60,423 nucleotides of DNA from an uncultured Ellagibacter sp. Its GTDB lineage: Bacteria > Actinomycetota > Coriobacteriia > Coriobacteriales > Eggerthellaceae. The notes below the pieces were generated by a model. That model searched no databases and was not told the DNA's origin. It saw only the letters and a program-made list of their open reading frames with translations. The position numbers were made by a program, and so were the translations under genes. Shown here piece after piece: positions 1 to 7,751 of this stretch; position 1 is the stretch's first letter; each line of letters opens with the position of its first letter. Location: contig CAKUGU010000009.1 in the NCBI GenBank assembly GCA_934654815.1, forward strand, positions 1 to 60,423, in the 5' to 3' direction.

Positions 1-1010
1 ATCATGCAGAGCGCAGAAGTGACGTCGAACTCGCACGCCGAGCCGACGCCGCGCTCGAGGTTAAGCGAATGCGTGAGGCAGAACGTGAATTGTTGCTCGT
101 TGAGCCTGCGCGTCGAGCAAGCATCGGGGCAGGGCGCGACGAAGCCGGAGCAGTCGTAGTAATCCATCACCTTGTCGACGACCTTGTACGCCTTCAGGCT
201 GTTCACGACGAACTTCTTCGCGACCTGGCACTCAACGGCCGACCCCATGAGCTCGTCGGCGGCCTTGTCGCACCAGGAAAGCTCCTCGTCGGTGATGTTC
301 ATGGTCTTGCGGCCGGGTGTCGTGTGGTTGCCGCCTTCGGGCAGGGGCTGCATGTAGTCCATAAGCTCGTGGATGTTGATGGAGCGGAAGTTCGTGCCGA
401 ACTTGTCGCGCGCCAAGCAGAGGCTGTCGAACGTGTCCGTGCCACCCGCAACCGCCTTGTCGCCGCCGAAGCGTGGCGCAAGCAGCACGTTGGCCGTGCG
501 CAGCGCCTTCTCGGCGCGAAGGCAGAGGAGCTTCTTCTTCAAATCCGCCCAGCTCAAAGAGAAGATCACGTCCGCGCCTCTTCTGACCGGCGAAGCGAAG
601 CACAACTGGCCGTACATCTTGAACGGGTTCGGCCCCATCGGCTTCTTCGCGCGAAGGGCGAATTCCTCGATCGTCGTATTCGCGCCGAACGCCGTGTTCA
701 CAAGGTAGAAATCGACGAGATGCTCATCGGCGAAGGCGTCCTCGAACCACTTCTCCTTGACGTCCCAGTCGTCGGTCACTCGGATGACGGCGGGCTCTAA
801 GACCTCGAAACGATCGTCGTTCCGAAGGTTAAGGTCGAGCGCCTTCTGCATCCCCTCGTAGATCTTCGCGTTGACGATCGCGTCGAAGCCAGGTTTGAGC
901 GCATCGCCCGAGGACATGCGGCACGGCCCCTCGTAGTAGTACTGGTGCTCCATCGCGAAGAACACCGGCTTCACCACAAGCTTAACGTCTCTCACGGTCC
1001 GAACAGTCAT
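1..1010 (-). CDS. L-fucose isomerase-like protein (3' end cut by window)
   Basis: The minus-strand frame is open from an ATG at 1010 to the window edge (336 codons visible, no stop). The start is preceded by a G-rich Shine-Dalgarno-like run (AGGGGGCGG). Near the end of the visible part the protein reads GVGSACEFDVTSALCM. This resembles the C-terminal active-site segment of L-fucose/L-arabinose isomerases (consensus like G..ACE.D..GALTM), where the Glu/Asp region binds catalytic Mn2+. The middle part (for example FGTNFRSINIHELMDYM) is compatible with the Rossmann-like domains of the fucose-isomerase fold. If correct, it would interconvert an aldose and a ketose in the cytosol, but the sugar cannot be named. 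It lies downstream of the PucR-like regulator in the same direction, 146 bp away. Family assignment is from motif recollection, so moderate confidence. Confidence 0.5.
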   Translation of the reverse strand, partial: MTVRTVRDVKLVVKPVFFAMEHQYYYEGPCRMSSGDALKPGFDAIVNAKIYEGMQKALDLNLRNDDRFEVLEPAVIRVTDDWDVKEKWFEDAFADEHLVDFYLVNTAFGANTTIEEFALRAKKPMGPNPFKMYGQLCFASPVRRGADVIFSLSWADLKKKLLCLRAEKALRTANVLLAPRFGGDKAVAGGTDTFDSLCLARDKFGTNFRSINIHELMDYMQPLPEGGNHTTPGRKTMNITDEELSWCDKAADELMGSAVECQVAKKFVVNSLKAYKVVDKVMDYYDCSGFVAPCPDACSTRRLNEQQFTFCLTHSLNLERGVGSACEFDVTSALCM

Positions 1011-1060
1011 GATACCGCCCCCTATTCTGCCCGCCCCCTTGAGCGGGCTCTCTAGCTGTG

Positions 1061-1066
1061 AGTATA
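1061..1066 (-). promoter_or_regulatory. Candidate -10 (TATACT) for the isomerase-like gene
   Basis: A minus-strand TATACT lies about 50 nt before the ATG at 1010, in the gap after the PucR-like gene. No good -35 is visible. It suggests the isomerase-like gene can be transcribed independently. Confidence 0.25.
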
Positions 1067-1156
1067 AGGAGCTGAATCCGGACGGTTTTCGGCATGCGGC
1101 TGAAGGTTCGGGCGAATAACGGGTGCATTTCGACGAACCAGGACCGACCGTGCACG

Positions 1157-2779
1157 TCACCCTTCTCTTTGTTGAAGCGCCTTCCTGTCGACCAGCCGGA
1201 ACTCGATGAGCATCCTCAGCCGCGTTGCCGGGTCGTCGATGGAGAATCCGTAGCGCTTCTGCAATCGATCCATGCGGTAGGCAAGCGTGTTCCGATGAAC
1301 GAAGAGAATCTCGGAAGCCTCCTTGGCGTGCCGTTCTTGCAGAAGGTACGTCCTCAGCATCGCGGCATCGTTCGTGCCGCTGAGCGCGTCGTCCGCGATG
1401 ATCCGCTGCACGATGCAGCGGTCGACGCACGCATCGATGAACTCGGCGTCATCGTCGCCGCGCACGAGAAGGAAGTCGACGAACGTCGAGACGAAGGAGT
1501 AGCTCCGGCCATACGGGTAGTCGAACGCCATCGCCGCCTTGAGCGCGGCAAGGCACTGCTGATACGCGAAGGGAACGTCCGAAAAGTCGCAGAAGGCATC
1601 CGAGGTCGCGGCGATCGCCTGCCTTCTCGCCAGATGCGCGCCGAGCACGCTCAAAAACGACGAAGCGGCCGGCGAGGCGGACGTCCCACCCCCTTCGGCC
1701 ACACTCACCGATTCTAAGATGACCGCGTGCTCGTCGACGAGGGACACGATCACTTTGGACTTCCCTAGCGACGCCAGATCGAGCGCCTTCAACGCCGCGA
1801 TCTGCCTCTCCCCGCTCAGCAGCCCGTAATCGACGACCCGCAGCCGATAGCTCGACCCCGCTTCCAGCCCCGCCTTCGCGAACACCGAAAGCGTCCGCCT
1901 GTTCACCTTCGTCCTCCGCGTCACGAGATCGGACAGGGCCGCCGAGGCGCTGTCGTCGAAAAGCGTCTTGCTCGGCGGGTTGCATCTGATGTGCAGGTCG
2001 ATCGCGTCCACCAGAATCTGGAGCATGTCGCGGAAGCCCTCGCTGTAGATCTTGTCCTCGAGGTGCACGGTGAAATGAAGGTAGTGGTGCTCGTCGATGC
2101 GGAAAACGTAGAACACGACCGGATAGTGCCGCTGCGAGGTCTCGCACTCGACGTAGGTGAGTTCGTGGATGCTCTCCCAAAGGCTCGCCATCCCCTCGTC
2201 CCTGAAATGCCCCGTCGCGCGTTCGTCGAAGTACCCCCGTTGCAACGCCTCGACCACAAGCGGCTCGGAAGGAAGCCGCTGGGACGTGTAGGCGACGATC
2301 TGAAGGCCGATGCCCGACATGACGATCGGGCACGAGAGGATGGGATCGCTCGCATCGAGAAGCTCCGAGTAGCTGCACCCCTTGAGGATAAGCTCGTGAA
2401 GCGCATATTCCCACTGCTGCACGCGCTGCAGCAGGCACTGAACGCGTTGAGCTACGAAGCGAAGCCCGCGGGAGTCGCGCACACCCAGACAGCGGCCGCT
2501 CGTCTCGAGCTCGGCAAGCGCCTCCTCTTCGTCCGAAAGCACGCAGAGCGCGTGAAGGCCCGGTCTTTGCGACAGCTTTTGCAGCGTGCGCCGCTGGTCG
2601 TCCTCGAGCAGGAGAAGCGCGCCCTCGTTCCAGTCGCCGCAATCCCCGTCGGGGCCGACGAGCCCATCGAAAAGCCTCGACATCTCTCTTGGGAAGTACA
2701 CGAGCTTGGACGACATCAGCTCGTCGATGATCATGTTGTAGGAAATCGACATCGCCGCGCACGGCCCGCCGAGCGCCAT
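1157..2779 (-). CDS. PucR/CdaR-family transcriptional regulator
   Basis: A 540-residue regulator. The C-terminal ~60 residues match the PucR-type helix-turn-helix: LRTYLLQERHAKEASEILF, then VHRNTLAYRMDRLQKRYG and a leucine-rich tail ending in LRMLIEFRLVDR. The preceding ~450 residues have no membrane segments and look like the variable sensory plus GGDEF-like region of these proteins. Such regulators usually respond to small molecules and control neighbouring catabolic genes. It is divergent from the first molybdoenzyme gene at 3254, with a 474-bp shared upstream region, so regulation of that cassette is an inference from position. A second ATG at 2752 (MSISYN) is also possible; neither start has a clear ribosome binding site. 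Confidence 0.8.
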   Translation of the reverse strand: MALGGPCAAMSISYNMIIDELMSSKLVYFPREMSRLFDGLVGPDGDCGDWNEGALLLLEDDQRRTLQKLSQRPGLHALCVLSDEEEALAELETSGRCLGVRDSRGLRFVAQRVQCLLQRVQQWEYALHELILKGCSYSELLDASDPILSCPIVMSGIGLQIVAYTSQRLPSEPLVVEALQRGYFDERATGHFRDEGMASLWESIHELTYVECETSQRHYPVVFYVFRIDEHHYLHFTVHLEDKIYSEGFRDMLQILVDAIDLHIRCNPPSKTLFDDSASAALSDLVTRRTKVNRRTLSVFAKAGLEAGSSYRLRVVDYGLLSGERQIAALKALDLASLGKSKVIVSLVDEHAVILESVSVAEGGGTSASPAASSFLSVLGAHLARRQAIAATSDAFCDFSDVPFAYQQCLAALKAAMAFDYPYGRSYSFVSTFVDFLLVRGDDDAEFIDACVDRCIVQRIIADDALSGTNDAAMLRTYLLQERHAKEASEILFVHRNTLAYRMDRLQKRYGFSIDDPATRLRMLIEFRLVDRKALQQREG

Positions 2780-3253
2780 GAGAAACCCAAAGGCGCATCC
2801 GGGGCCGCCCCTCCTCTCGATACCCGAAACACCGACCTCTCGGTACCCATATTCCGCCTTCCCGAAAAAGGCTCATCGGCAGAAAGGATGATTCTGCGAA
2901 AAAGCACACGCGACGCGCGCGCAAGGCGTCCGAAAAGGCGCGGACGCAAGGTGCGCACCCAGGCGCATACGACAACGCTAGATGCGCTTTTCCTTGCATC
3001 ACCCCAGTTCAAACACTCATACCAAAAGGCTGACTGCGCGGCGGGCCTGGTTCGGTTCGGCTGAAAAGCCCCAAGTCATCTTATGTCGGGGGTGGACGCG
3101 GCCAAAGCGAGCGTATCGTTGCCGCCATCGGAATCGCGCCGATCGTGAACGCAATCAGACGAGTGCGTACGACGAGCGACAGACCGCCGAGGAGAGCGGC
3201 AGCATAGAAAGACGAGATCCGATCACGTATTCCGATTTGAAGGAGGAAACCCA
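2780..3253. other. Divergent intergenic region, 474 bp
   Basis: Separates the PucR-like gene (minus) from the first molybdoenzyme gene (plus). It ends with a strong ribosome binding site (AAGGAGGAAACCCA before the ATG at 3254). I see no convincing -35/-10 pair, coding frame or structured RNA. It presumably holds the promoters and operators of both divergent genes. Confidence 0.5.
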
Positions 3254-5659
3254 ATGGCCGATTCTGTTGAGTCCACGGTTGCCGAGCACTGGGGAGAGAC
3301 CAACGGAAAGAAGTACCGCCGCGGTTCGCGTCTTCCCAAGAAGACCGACACCGTGCCGGCAGCGCCTGCGGCCGAAACGCCCAAGGTGCCCTGGAAATGG
3401 GAAGAGGACGGCATGACCGTCATCCGCGGCACGGCGCGTTCCGCACCGGGATGCCACAACGTCTGCGGCATTTTGTCCTACGTGAAGGACGGCAAGCTCG
3501 TGAAGGTCGAAGGCGACCCGGAGGACCCCTACAACCAGGGGCGTCTTTGCAGCCGTTGCCTTTGCATCCCCGACTACGTCTACCATAAGGATCGTCTGCT
3601 CCACCCGATGAAGCGCGCCAAGGAAGATCGCGGCAAAGACAAGTTCGTCGAGATCTCCTGGGACGAGGCATACGACATCATCGTCGAGGAGTTCAAGAAG
3701 GTCGCCGATACCTACGGCGTCGACAAGATCGCCATGTGCCAGGGCACGGGTCGCGACATCCACCAAGTCACGCGCCTGAACGCCTGCATGGGCTCCCCGA
3801 ACGAGGGCGTGCCCTACTTCGCCGGCAACTCCTGCTATCTGCCCCGCATCGCCTCCATGGCCTGCATGCTCGGCGGCTCGTGCGTCATGGACTGCTCGCA
3901 GTTCCTGCCCAAGCGCTACGACGACCCGCGCTACACGGTGCCCGAGTACTGCATCGTGTGGGGCCATCAGCCGTTCTACTCCAATGCCGACGGCTTCTAC
4001 GGCCACTGGATCTTGGACCTCATGAAGCGAGGCATGAAGGTCGCCGTCGTCGACCCGCAGCTCACCTGGCTTGCGGCACGCGCCGGCAAGGACTGGCTGC
4101 GCGTTCGTCCTGGCGGCGACGGAGCGCTCGCCATGGCCATGCTCAAGGTCATCTGCGACGAGAAGCTCTACGATCAGGACTTCTGCGACAAGTGGGTCTA
4201 TGGCCTTGAAGCCGTCTGCGAGCGCGTGGCCGAGATGGACCTCGACGAGCTGTGCGAGCGCGCCTGGGTCGACAAGGAAGACGTCGTGCGCGTGGCCCGC
4301 ACCTACGCGACGAGCCATCCCGCGGCCATCCAGTGGGGCGTGGCCTTGGACCAGCAGACCGGCGGCCAGCAGGCAGCGCACGCCATCACGGCGATGTGGT
4401 GCATCACCGGCAACCTCGACATCCCGGGCGGCAACGTCATGGCCGACGCCTGCTGGGGCATCGAGCAGCCGAACTGGGTCGGCACCTGGGGTTGGGACGA
4501 GCTCATGACCCCCGAGGAGCAGGCCAAGCGCATCGGCATCGAGCGCTACCCCATGTTCGCCGTAGGCTTCAAGAACCTCTCCTCCAACGCCACCATCGAA
4601 GCATGGCAGCGCGGCGAGATCCCCATCCACGCGGCCTACATCGTGACCAACAACTTCCTCGCCACCATGGGCGCCCAGGCCGAGCAGCAGCTCGAATGGT
4701 ACAAGCAGATCGACTTCATCGTGGTCGAGGACCTGTTCATGACGCCGACCATGATGGCTCTCGCCGACGTGGTGCTTCCCGCCGCCACCTACGAGGAACG
4801 CGATGGCTTCGGCGGCCTGAACGCCTACCGCATCAGCTGCATCAACAAGGCCATCGAGCCCGTGGGCGACTCCAAGCCCGACAACACGATCTTCCTCGAG
4901 CTCGGCAAGCGCCTCACCCACGCGATCAAGCCCGAGAACGACGACATCGCGTGGCCCTGGGACAACGTGCAGGAAATGTGGGACTACGCCCTTGAGGACG
5001 GCGGCTTCACCTGGGACGAGCTGCGCGAGTCGACCTGGAAGTACCCCGAGTTCAAGTACCGCAAGTACGAGACGGGCGACCTGCGCCCCGACGGGCAGGT
5101 GGGCTTCCGCACCGAGACCGGCCGTGCGGAAATCTACTCCATGGTGTTCCATCACACCTCGTGGTCGGGTCTCGACCCGCTGCCGAGCTACGTGGAGCCC
5201 GTCGAAAGCCCGTACTCCGCACCGGAAGACGTCGAGGAATACCCCTACATCGTGACTTCCGGCATGCGCGTGCCCCACTTCTTCCACTCCGAGCAGCGCC
5301 AGATCGAGAAGCTGCGCGCGCTCCATCCCGATCCGCTGTGCCACATCCACCCGGAGACGGCGAAGAAGCACGGCATCGCGGAAGGTGACTGGATGTGGCT
5401 CGAGAACAAGCACGGCAAGTGCAAGTACAAGGCCACCTACGACGATGGCTACGATCCGCGCGTCATGCAGTGCGAGCACGGCTGGTGGTTCCCCGAGCGC
5501 AAAGACGAGGCCGAGGAGAACACCGAGGACGAGAAGAAGGGTCTGTTCGGCGTGTTCGAGTCGCAGATCAACAACCTCGTTCCCTTCGATGCCGGCGTGT
5601 CGGGCTTCGGCTCGAACTACAAGGCCATGATGTGCAAGATCTACAAGGCCGAAGACTAA
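3254..5659 (+). CDS. Molybdopterin oxidoreductase, DMSO reductase superfamily (catalytic subunit 1)
   Basis: An 801-residue protein with the bis-MGD enzyme layout and no Tat or Sec signal, so probably cytosolic. The N-terminal cluster region has C67-x3-C71, VKDGKLVKVEGDP, then GRLCSRCLC (C99, C102, C104). The usual first cysteine of the C-x2-C-x3-C pattern is absent. C194 in GNSCYLPR is the best candidate molybdenum ligand (inference by position). The C-terminal half includes the molydopterin-dinucleotide-binding part (HIHPETAKKHGI, EGDWMWLENKHG). The gene is followed 25 bp later by a two-cluster ferredoxin subunit. Organisation and motifs resemble anaerobic aromatic enzymes (catechol dehydroxylases, pyrogallol transhydroxylase-like proteins) of gut Eggerthellaceae. 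The substrate is unknown. Confidence 0.85.
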   Translation: MADSVESTVAEHWGETNGKKYRRGSRLPKKTDTVPAAPAAETPKVPWKWEEDGMTVIRGTARSAPGCHNVCGILSYVKDGKLVKVEGDPEDPYNQGRLCSRCLCIPDYVYHKDRLLHPMKRAKEDRGKDKFVEISWDEAYDIIVEEFKKVADTYGVDKIAMCQGTGRDIHQVTRLNACMGSPNEGVPYFAGNSCYLPRIASMACMLGGSCVMDCSQFLPKRYDDPRYTVPEYCIVWGHQPFYSNADGFYGHWILDLMKRGMKVAVVDPQLTWLAARAGKDWLRVRPGGDGALAMAMLKVICDEKLYDQDFCDKWVYGLEAVCERVAEMDLDELCERAWVDKEDVVRVARTYATSHPAAIQWGVALDQQTGGQQAAHAITAMWCITGNLDIPGGNVMADACWGIEQPNWVGTWGWDELMTPEEQAKRIGIERYPMFAVGFKNLSSNATIEAWQRGEIPIHAAYIVTNNFLATMGAQAEQQLEWYKQIDFIVVEDLFMTPTMMALADVVLPAATYEERDGFGGLNAYRISCINKAIEPVGDSKPDNTIFLELGKRLTHAIKPENDDIAWPWDNVQEMWDYALEDGGFTWDELRESTWKYPEFKYRKYETGDLRPDGQVGFRTETGRAEIYSMVFHHTSWSGLDPLPSYVEPVESPYSAPEDVEEYPYIVTSGMRVPHFFHSEQRQIEKLRALHPDPLCHIHPETAKKHGIAEGDWMWLENKHGKCKYKATYDDGYDPRVMQCEHGWWFPERKDEAEENTEDEKKGLFGVFESQINNLVPFDAGVSGFGSNYKAMMCKIYKAED

Positions 5660-5684
5660 CCGGCCACGCGAGAGGAGATTAACA

Positions 5685-6029
5685 ATGGCAATTCAGGGAA
5701 TCCTCGTCGACGTGGATTACTGCACCGGCTGCGAGGCGTGCATCCTCGCCTGCCAGCAGGAGCACGGCTATAGCGAGAAGGAATTCGGCATCAAGATCAC
5801 CAAGCTCGGCCCGCTGCACATCGACGAGGCGAACAAGGTGTTCCAGTACGACTTCATCCCCCAGTTCACCCAATGGTGCGACCTGTGCGAGGAGCGCTGC
5901 GGCAAGGGCAAGAAGCCCACGTGCGTGCAGCACTGCCAGGCGCAATGCCTCGACTGGGGCCCCATCGAGGAGCTGGCCGCGAAGGTCACCTCGCCCAAGC
6001 AGATGATCGTCGCCATCAATGAGGCGTAG
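5685..6029 (+). CDS. 4Fe-4S ferredoxin-type electron-transfer subunit 1
   Basis: A 114-residue small subunit resembling a shortened DmsB-type beta subunit. The N-terminus reads GILVDVDYCTGCEACILAC, a C-x2-C-x2-C-x3-C cluster motif. A second motif is formed by CDLC (about 65-68) with PTCVQHCQAQCLDWG near residues 80-90. That predicts two [4Fe-4S] clusters rather than the four of DmsB. There is no signal or membrane segment. The ATG follows a GAGGAG ribosome binding site, 25 bp after the catalytic-subunit stop. It should hand electrons to the adjacent molybdoenzyme. Confidence 0.88.
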   Translation: MAIQGILVDVDYCTGCEACILACQQEHGYSEKEFGIKITKLGPLHIDEANKVFQYDFIPQFTQWCDLCEERCGKGKKPTCVQHCQAQCLDWGPIEELAAKVTSPKQMIVAINEA

Positions 6030-6124
6030 GTCATAAGGAGGCTTCATCTGCCCGGCGAAGGCGGCGTTCACGCCTTTAAGCGAACACGCGGCGGATGAAA
6101 GACTACAGGGGGAAGGAGGAGGAC

Positions 6125-6322
6125 ATGGCTCAGCAATTTGCCGACGATTTCGGGGGACAGTGCGCCGCACATGTCATGAACGTCGACGTGCGCGCTCCGC
6201 GTGAGTTCTCTCACGAAGTCACCGAGTACCAGCGCGAGCAGGGTCGCATCGACTGGCGAGTCCGTTGCAGCGCCAACATGAAGAAGATGGCGAAGCACGA
6301 GATCAACCAGATCTACCAGTAA
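6125..6322 (+). CDS. Small hypothetical protein (65 aa) in molybdoenzyme cassette
   Basis: The frame starts at ATG 6125 behind an excellent ribosome binding site (GGAAGGAGGAGGAC). It encodes MAQQFADDFGGQCAAHVMNV and ends ANMKKMAKHEINQIYQ. The codon choice looks like that of its neighbours. It is soluble, with two cysteines, a charged middle and no recognisable domain. It directly follows the two molybdoenzyme subunits and is followed by an inverted repeat, so it probably closes that transcript. It could be a small accessory or assembly subunit; this is inference from position only. Confidence 0.65.
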   Translation: MAQQFADDFGGQCAAHVMNVDVRAPREFSHEVTEYQREQGRIDWRVRCSANMKKMAKHEINQIYQ

Positions 6323-6339
6323 AGCGACGCTGTCTTCAA

Positions 6340-6371
6340 GGGGAGGCGTGACGAGAGCCGCGCGCCTCCCC
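6340..6371 (+). terminator. Stem-loop after cassette 1
   Basis: A 9-bp perfect stem GGGGAGGCG (6340-6348) pairs with CGCCTCCCC (6363-6371), 18 bp after the stop of the 65-aa gene. It is followed by CGCTTTGG, a weak U-tract. Likely a terminator or 3'-stabilising hairpin. Confidence 0.45.
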
Positions 6372-6396
6372 CGCTTTGGAACCGATTCAACGACCC

Positions 6397-6448
6397 CCCG
6401 CCCGGATAGCCCTTTTATCCCCAGGGTCTCCCTCATTATCCGGGCGGG
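6397..6448. repeat. 12-bp perfect inverted repeat upstream of the amidohydrolase gene
   Basis: CCCGCCCGGATA at 6397-6408 and its exact complement at 6437-6448 are separated by 28 nt. The repeat lies about 110 bp before the ATG at 6558. It could be a split operator or an RNA structure in the leader. There is no downstream T-tract, so a terminator is less likely. Confidence 0.55.
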
Positions 6449-6557
6449 ATTTCCCATAGCGCCAGTTCATGGGCGCCGGCAAGGCAGGTAAGGAGGCTTT
6501 TGCGCGTAGCCTGGCCCCGTTCATCATCCGATTATCCAACGTACAAGGAGGACAACA

Positions 6558-7616
6558 ATGTCTGAAACACGCGTCATCGACGACAACATGCACTTCCTGC
6601 CGACCAACCTGTTCAGCAACGAGGAAGTGCTCCACGGCTTTCTGTACTCCGCGCCGATCACCTTCGGCATGAAGGCGTATCTGGGCAAGACCCCGGACGG
6701 CACGAAAGACCAGATCATCCTCGAGTACCCCGAAGGCAAGCAGATTCTGAACTACGTCGACGGCGACTACACGCTCGAGACGAAGATCCAGGCGATGGAC
6801 GACGCCGGCGTCGACATCGCGATGCTGCGCATGCCGGTATGGCAGGAATGGCTGCCGCTCGACATGTGCAAGATCGTCAACGAGCAGGCCGCCGAGATGT
6901 GCAAGCGCTCCGAAGGCCGCCTCGTCGCGAACGCCGTCCTGCCGCCGTTCGGCCGCAAGGAAGACGTCGATGAGCTCAAGCACTGCATCGAGGACCTCGG
7001 CATGGTGGGCGTGCAGTTCGCCTGCTGCTACGGTGACCGCTTCCTCGACGACGAGCTGTTCAAGCCCTACATGAAGGTGCTGAACGACATGAAGATCCCG
7101 GCCGTCGTGCACCACACCCCCGGCCAGAACGCCTTCGAGAACTTCGACGACTACACGATCCTTCGCCGCGAGCTCGGGCGCATCCATGCCCAGGCGGCAG
7201 CCGTCGGCCGCGAGATCTACTCCGGCATGTTCGACGAGTTCCCCAACCTGAAGTTCGTCCACACCATGTTCGGCGGCAACTGGTTCGGCCTGCAGGAGAT
7301 CTTGGCGCCGCATAAGTCGACCAAGAAGAAGGAGGCCATGAACCGCCTGGCCACCAACGTCGACCACGAGGCCTACTCCCGCTACCTCGAGAACAACATC
7401 TACTTCGACATGACCCACCCGATGTCGTGGGGCAAAGACCAGCTCGAATGCGCCGTCAAGGTGTGCGGCGCCGACCACCTGCTCATGGGTTCGTCCTTCC
7501 CGGTGTTCTACGAGTGGATGGCTCGCTCGGTCGAGTCCATCGACGCGCTCGACGTCACCGACGAGGAGAAGGCCCTCATGAAGGGCGGCAACGCGGCCCG
7601 CATCTTCAACCTGTAA
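6558..7616 (+). CDS. Amidohydrolase-2 (ACMSD-like) family protein lacking canonical metal ligands
   Basis: A 352-residue TIM-barrel protein of the amidohydrolase_2 family, which contains aromatic-acid decarboxylases such as ACMSD and gamma-resorcylate decarboxylase. The usual N-terminal HxH reads N10-M-H12 (VIDDNMHFLP). The histidines after strands 5 and 6 appear retained (H185/H186 in VVHHTPG, H235 in FVHTMFGGNW). The catalytic/metal Asp of the (S/T)D(Y/F)P motif is Ser313 (LMGSSFPVF). So it may not bind metal normally. An AAGGAGGA ribosome binding site precedes the ATG. Its place between molybdoenzyme cassette 1 and an MFS gene suggests a role on the same aromatic substrate, such as decarboxylation, hydration or binding; this is inference. 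Confidence 0.75.
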   Translation: MSETRVIDDNMHFLPTNLFSNEEVLHGFLYSAPITFGMKAYLGKTPDGTKDQIILEYPEGKQILNYVDGDYTLETKIQAMDDAGVDIAMLRMPVWQEWLPLDMCKIVNEQAAEMCKRSEGRLVANAVLPPFGRKEDVDELKHCIEDLGMVGVQFACCYGDRFLDDELFKPYMKVLNDMKIPAVVHHTPGQNAFENFDDYTILRRELGRIHAQAAAVGREIYSGMFDEFPNLKFVHTMFGGNWFGLQEILAPHKSTKKKEAMNRLATNVDHEAYSRYLENNIYFDMTHPMSWGKDQLECAVKVCGADHLLMGSSFPVFYEWMARSVESIDALDVTDEEKALMKGGNAARIFNL

Positions 7617-7751
7617 GGCCGCATAGGGCGCCAAGCGCCTTATCGATTAGAAGGGGAATCGGGCCCCAACCAGGCGTGACACCCTCCACTCGCCCAGGGG
7701 CCCGACCGTTCGGCGCGCTGTCTTCGACGGCGCGCCTGAAAGAGGGGAAAC

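Noticed and set aside
3155..5479. Long minus-strand frame (774 codons) antisense to the first molybdoenzyme gene
   Set aside because: It is a GC-driven mirror frame: no family similarity, low-complexity Val/His/Ala/Arg composition, and it runs through the intergenic region. The sense frame has clear motifs and a ribosome binding site.
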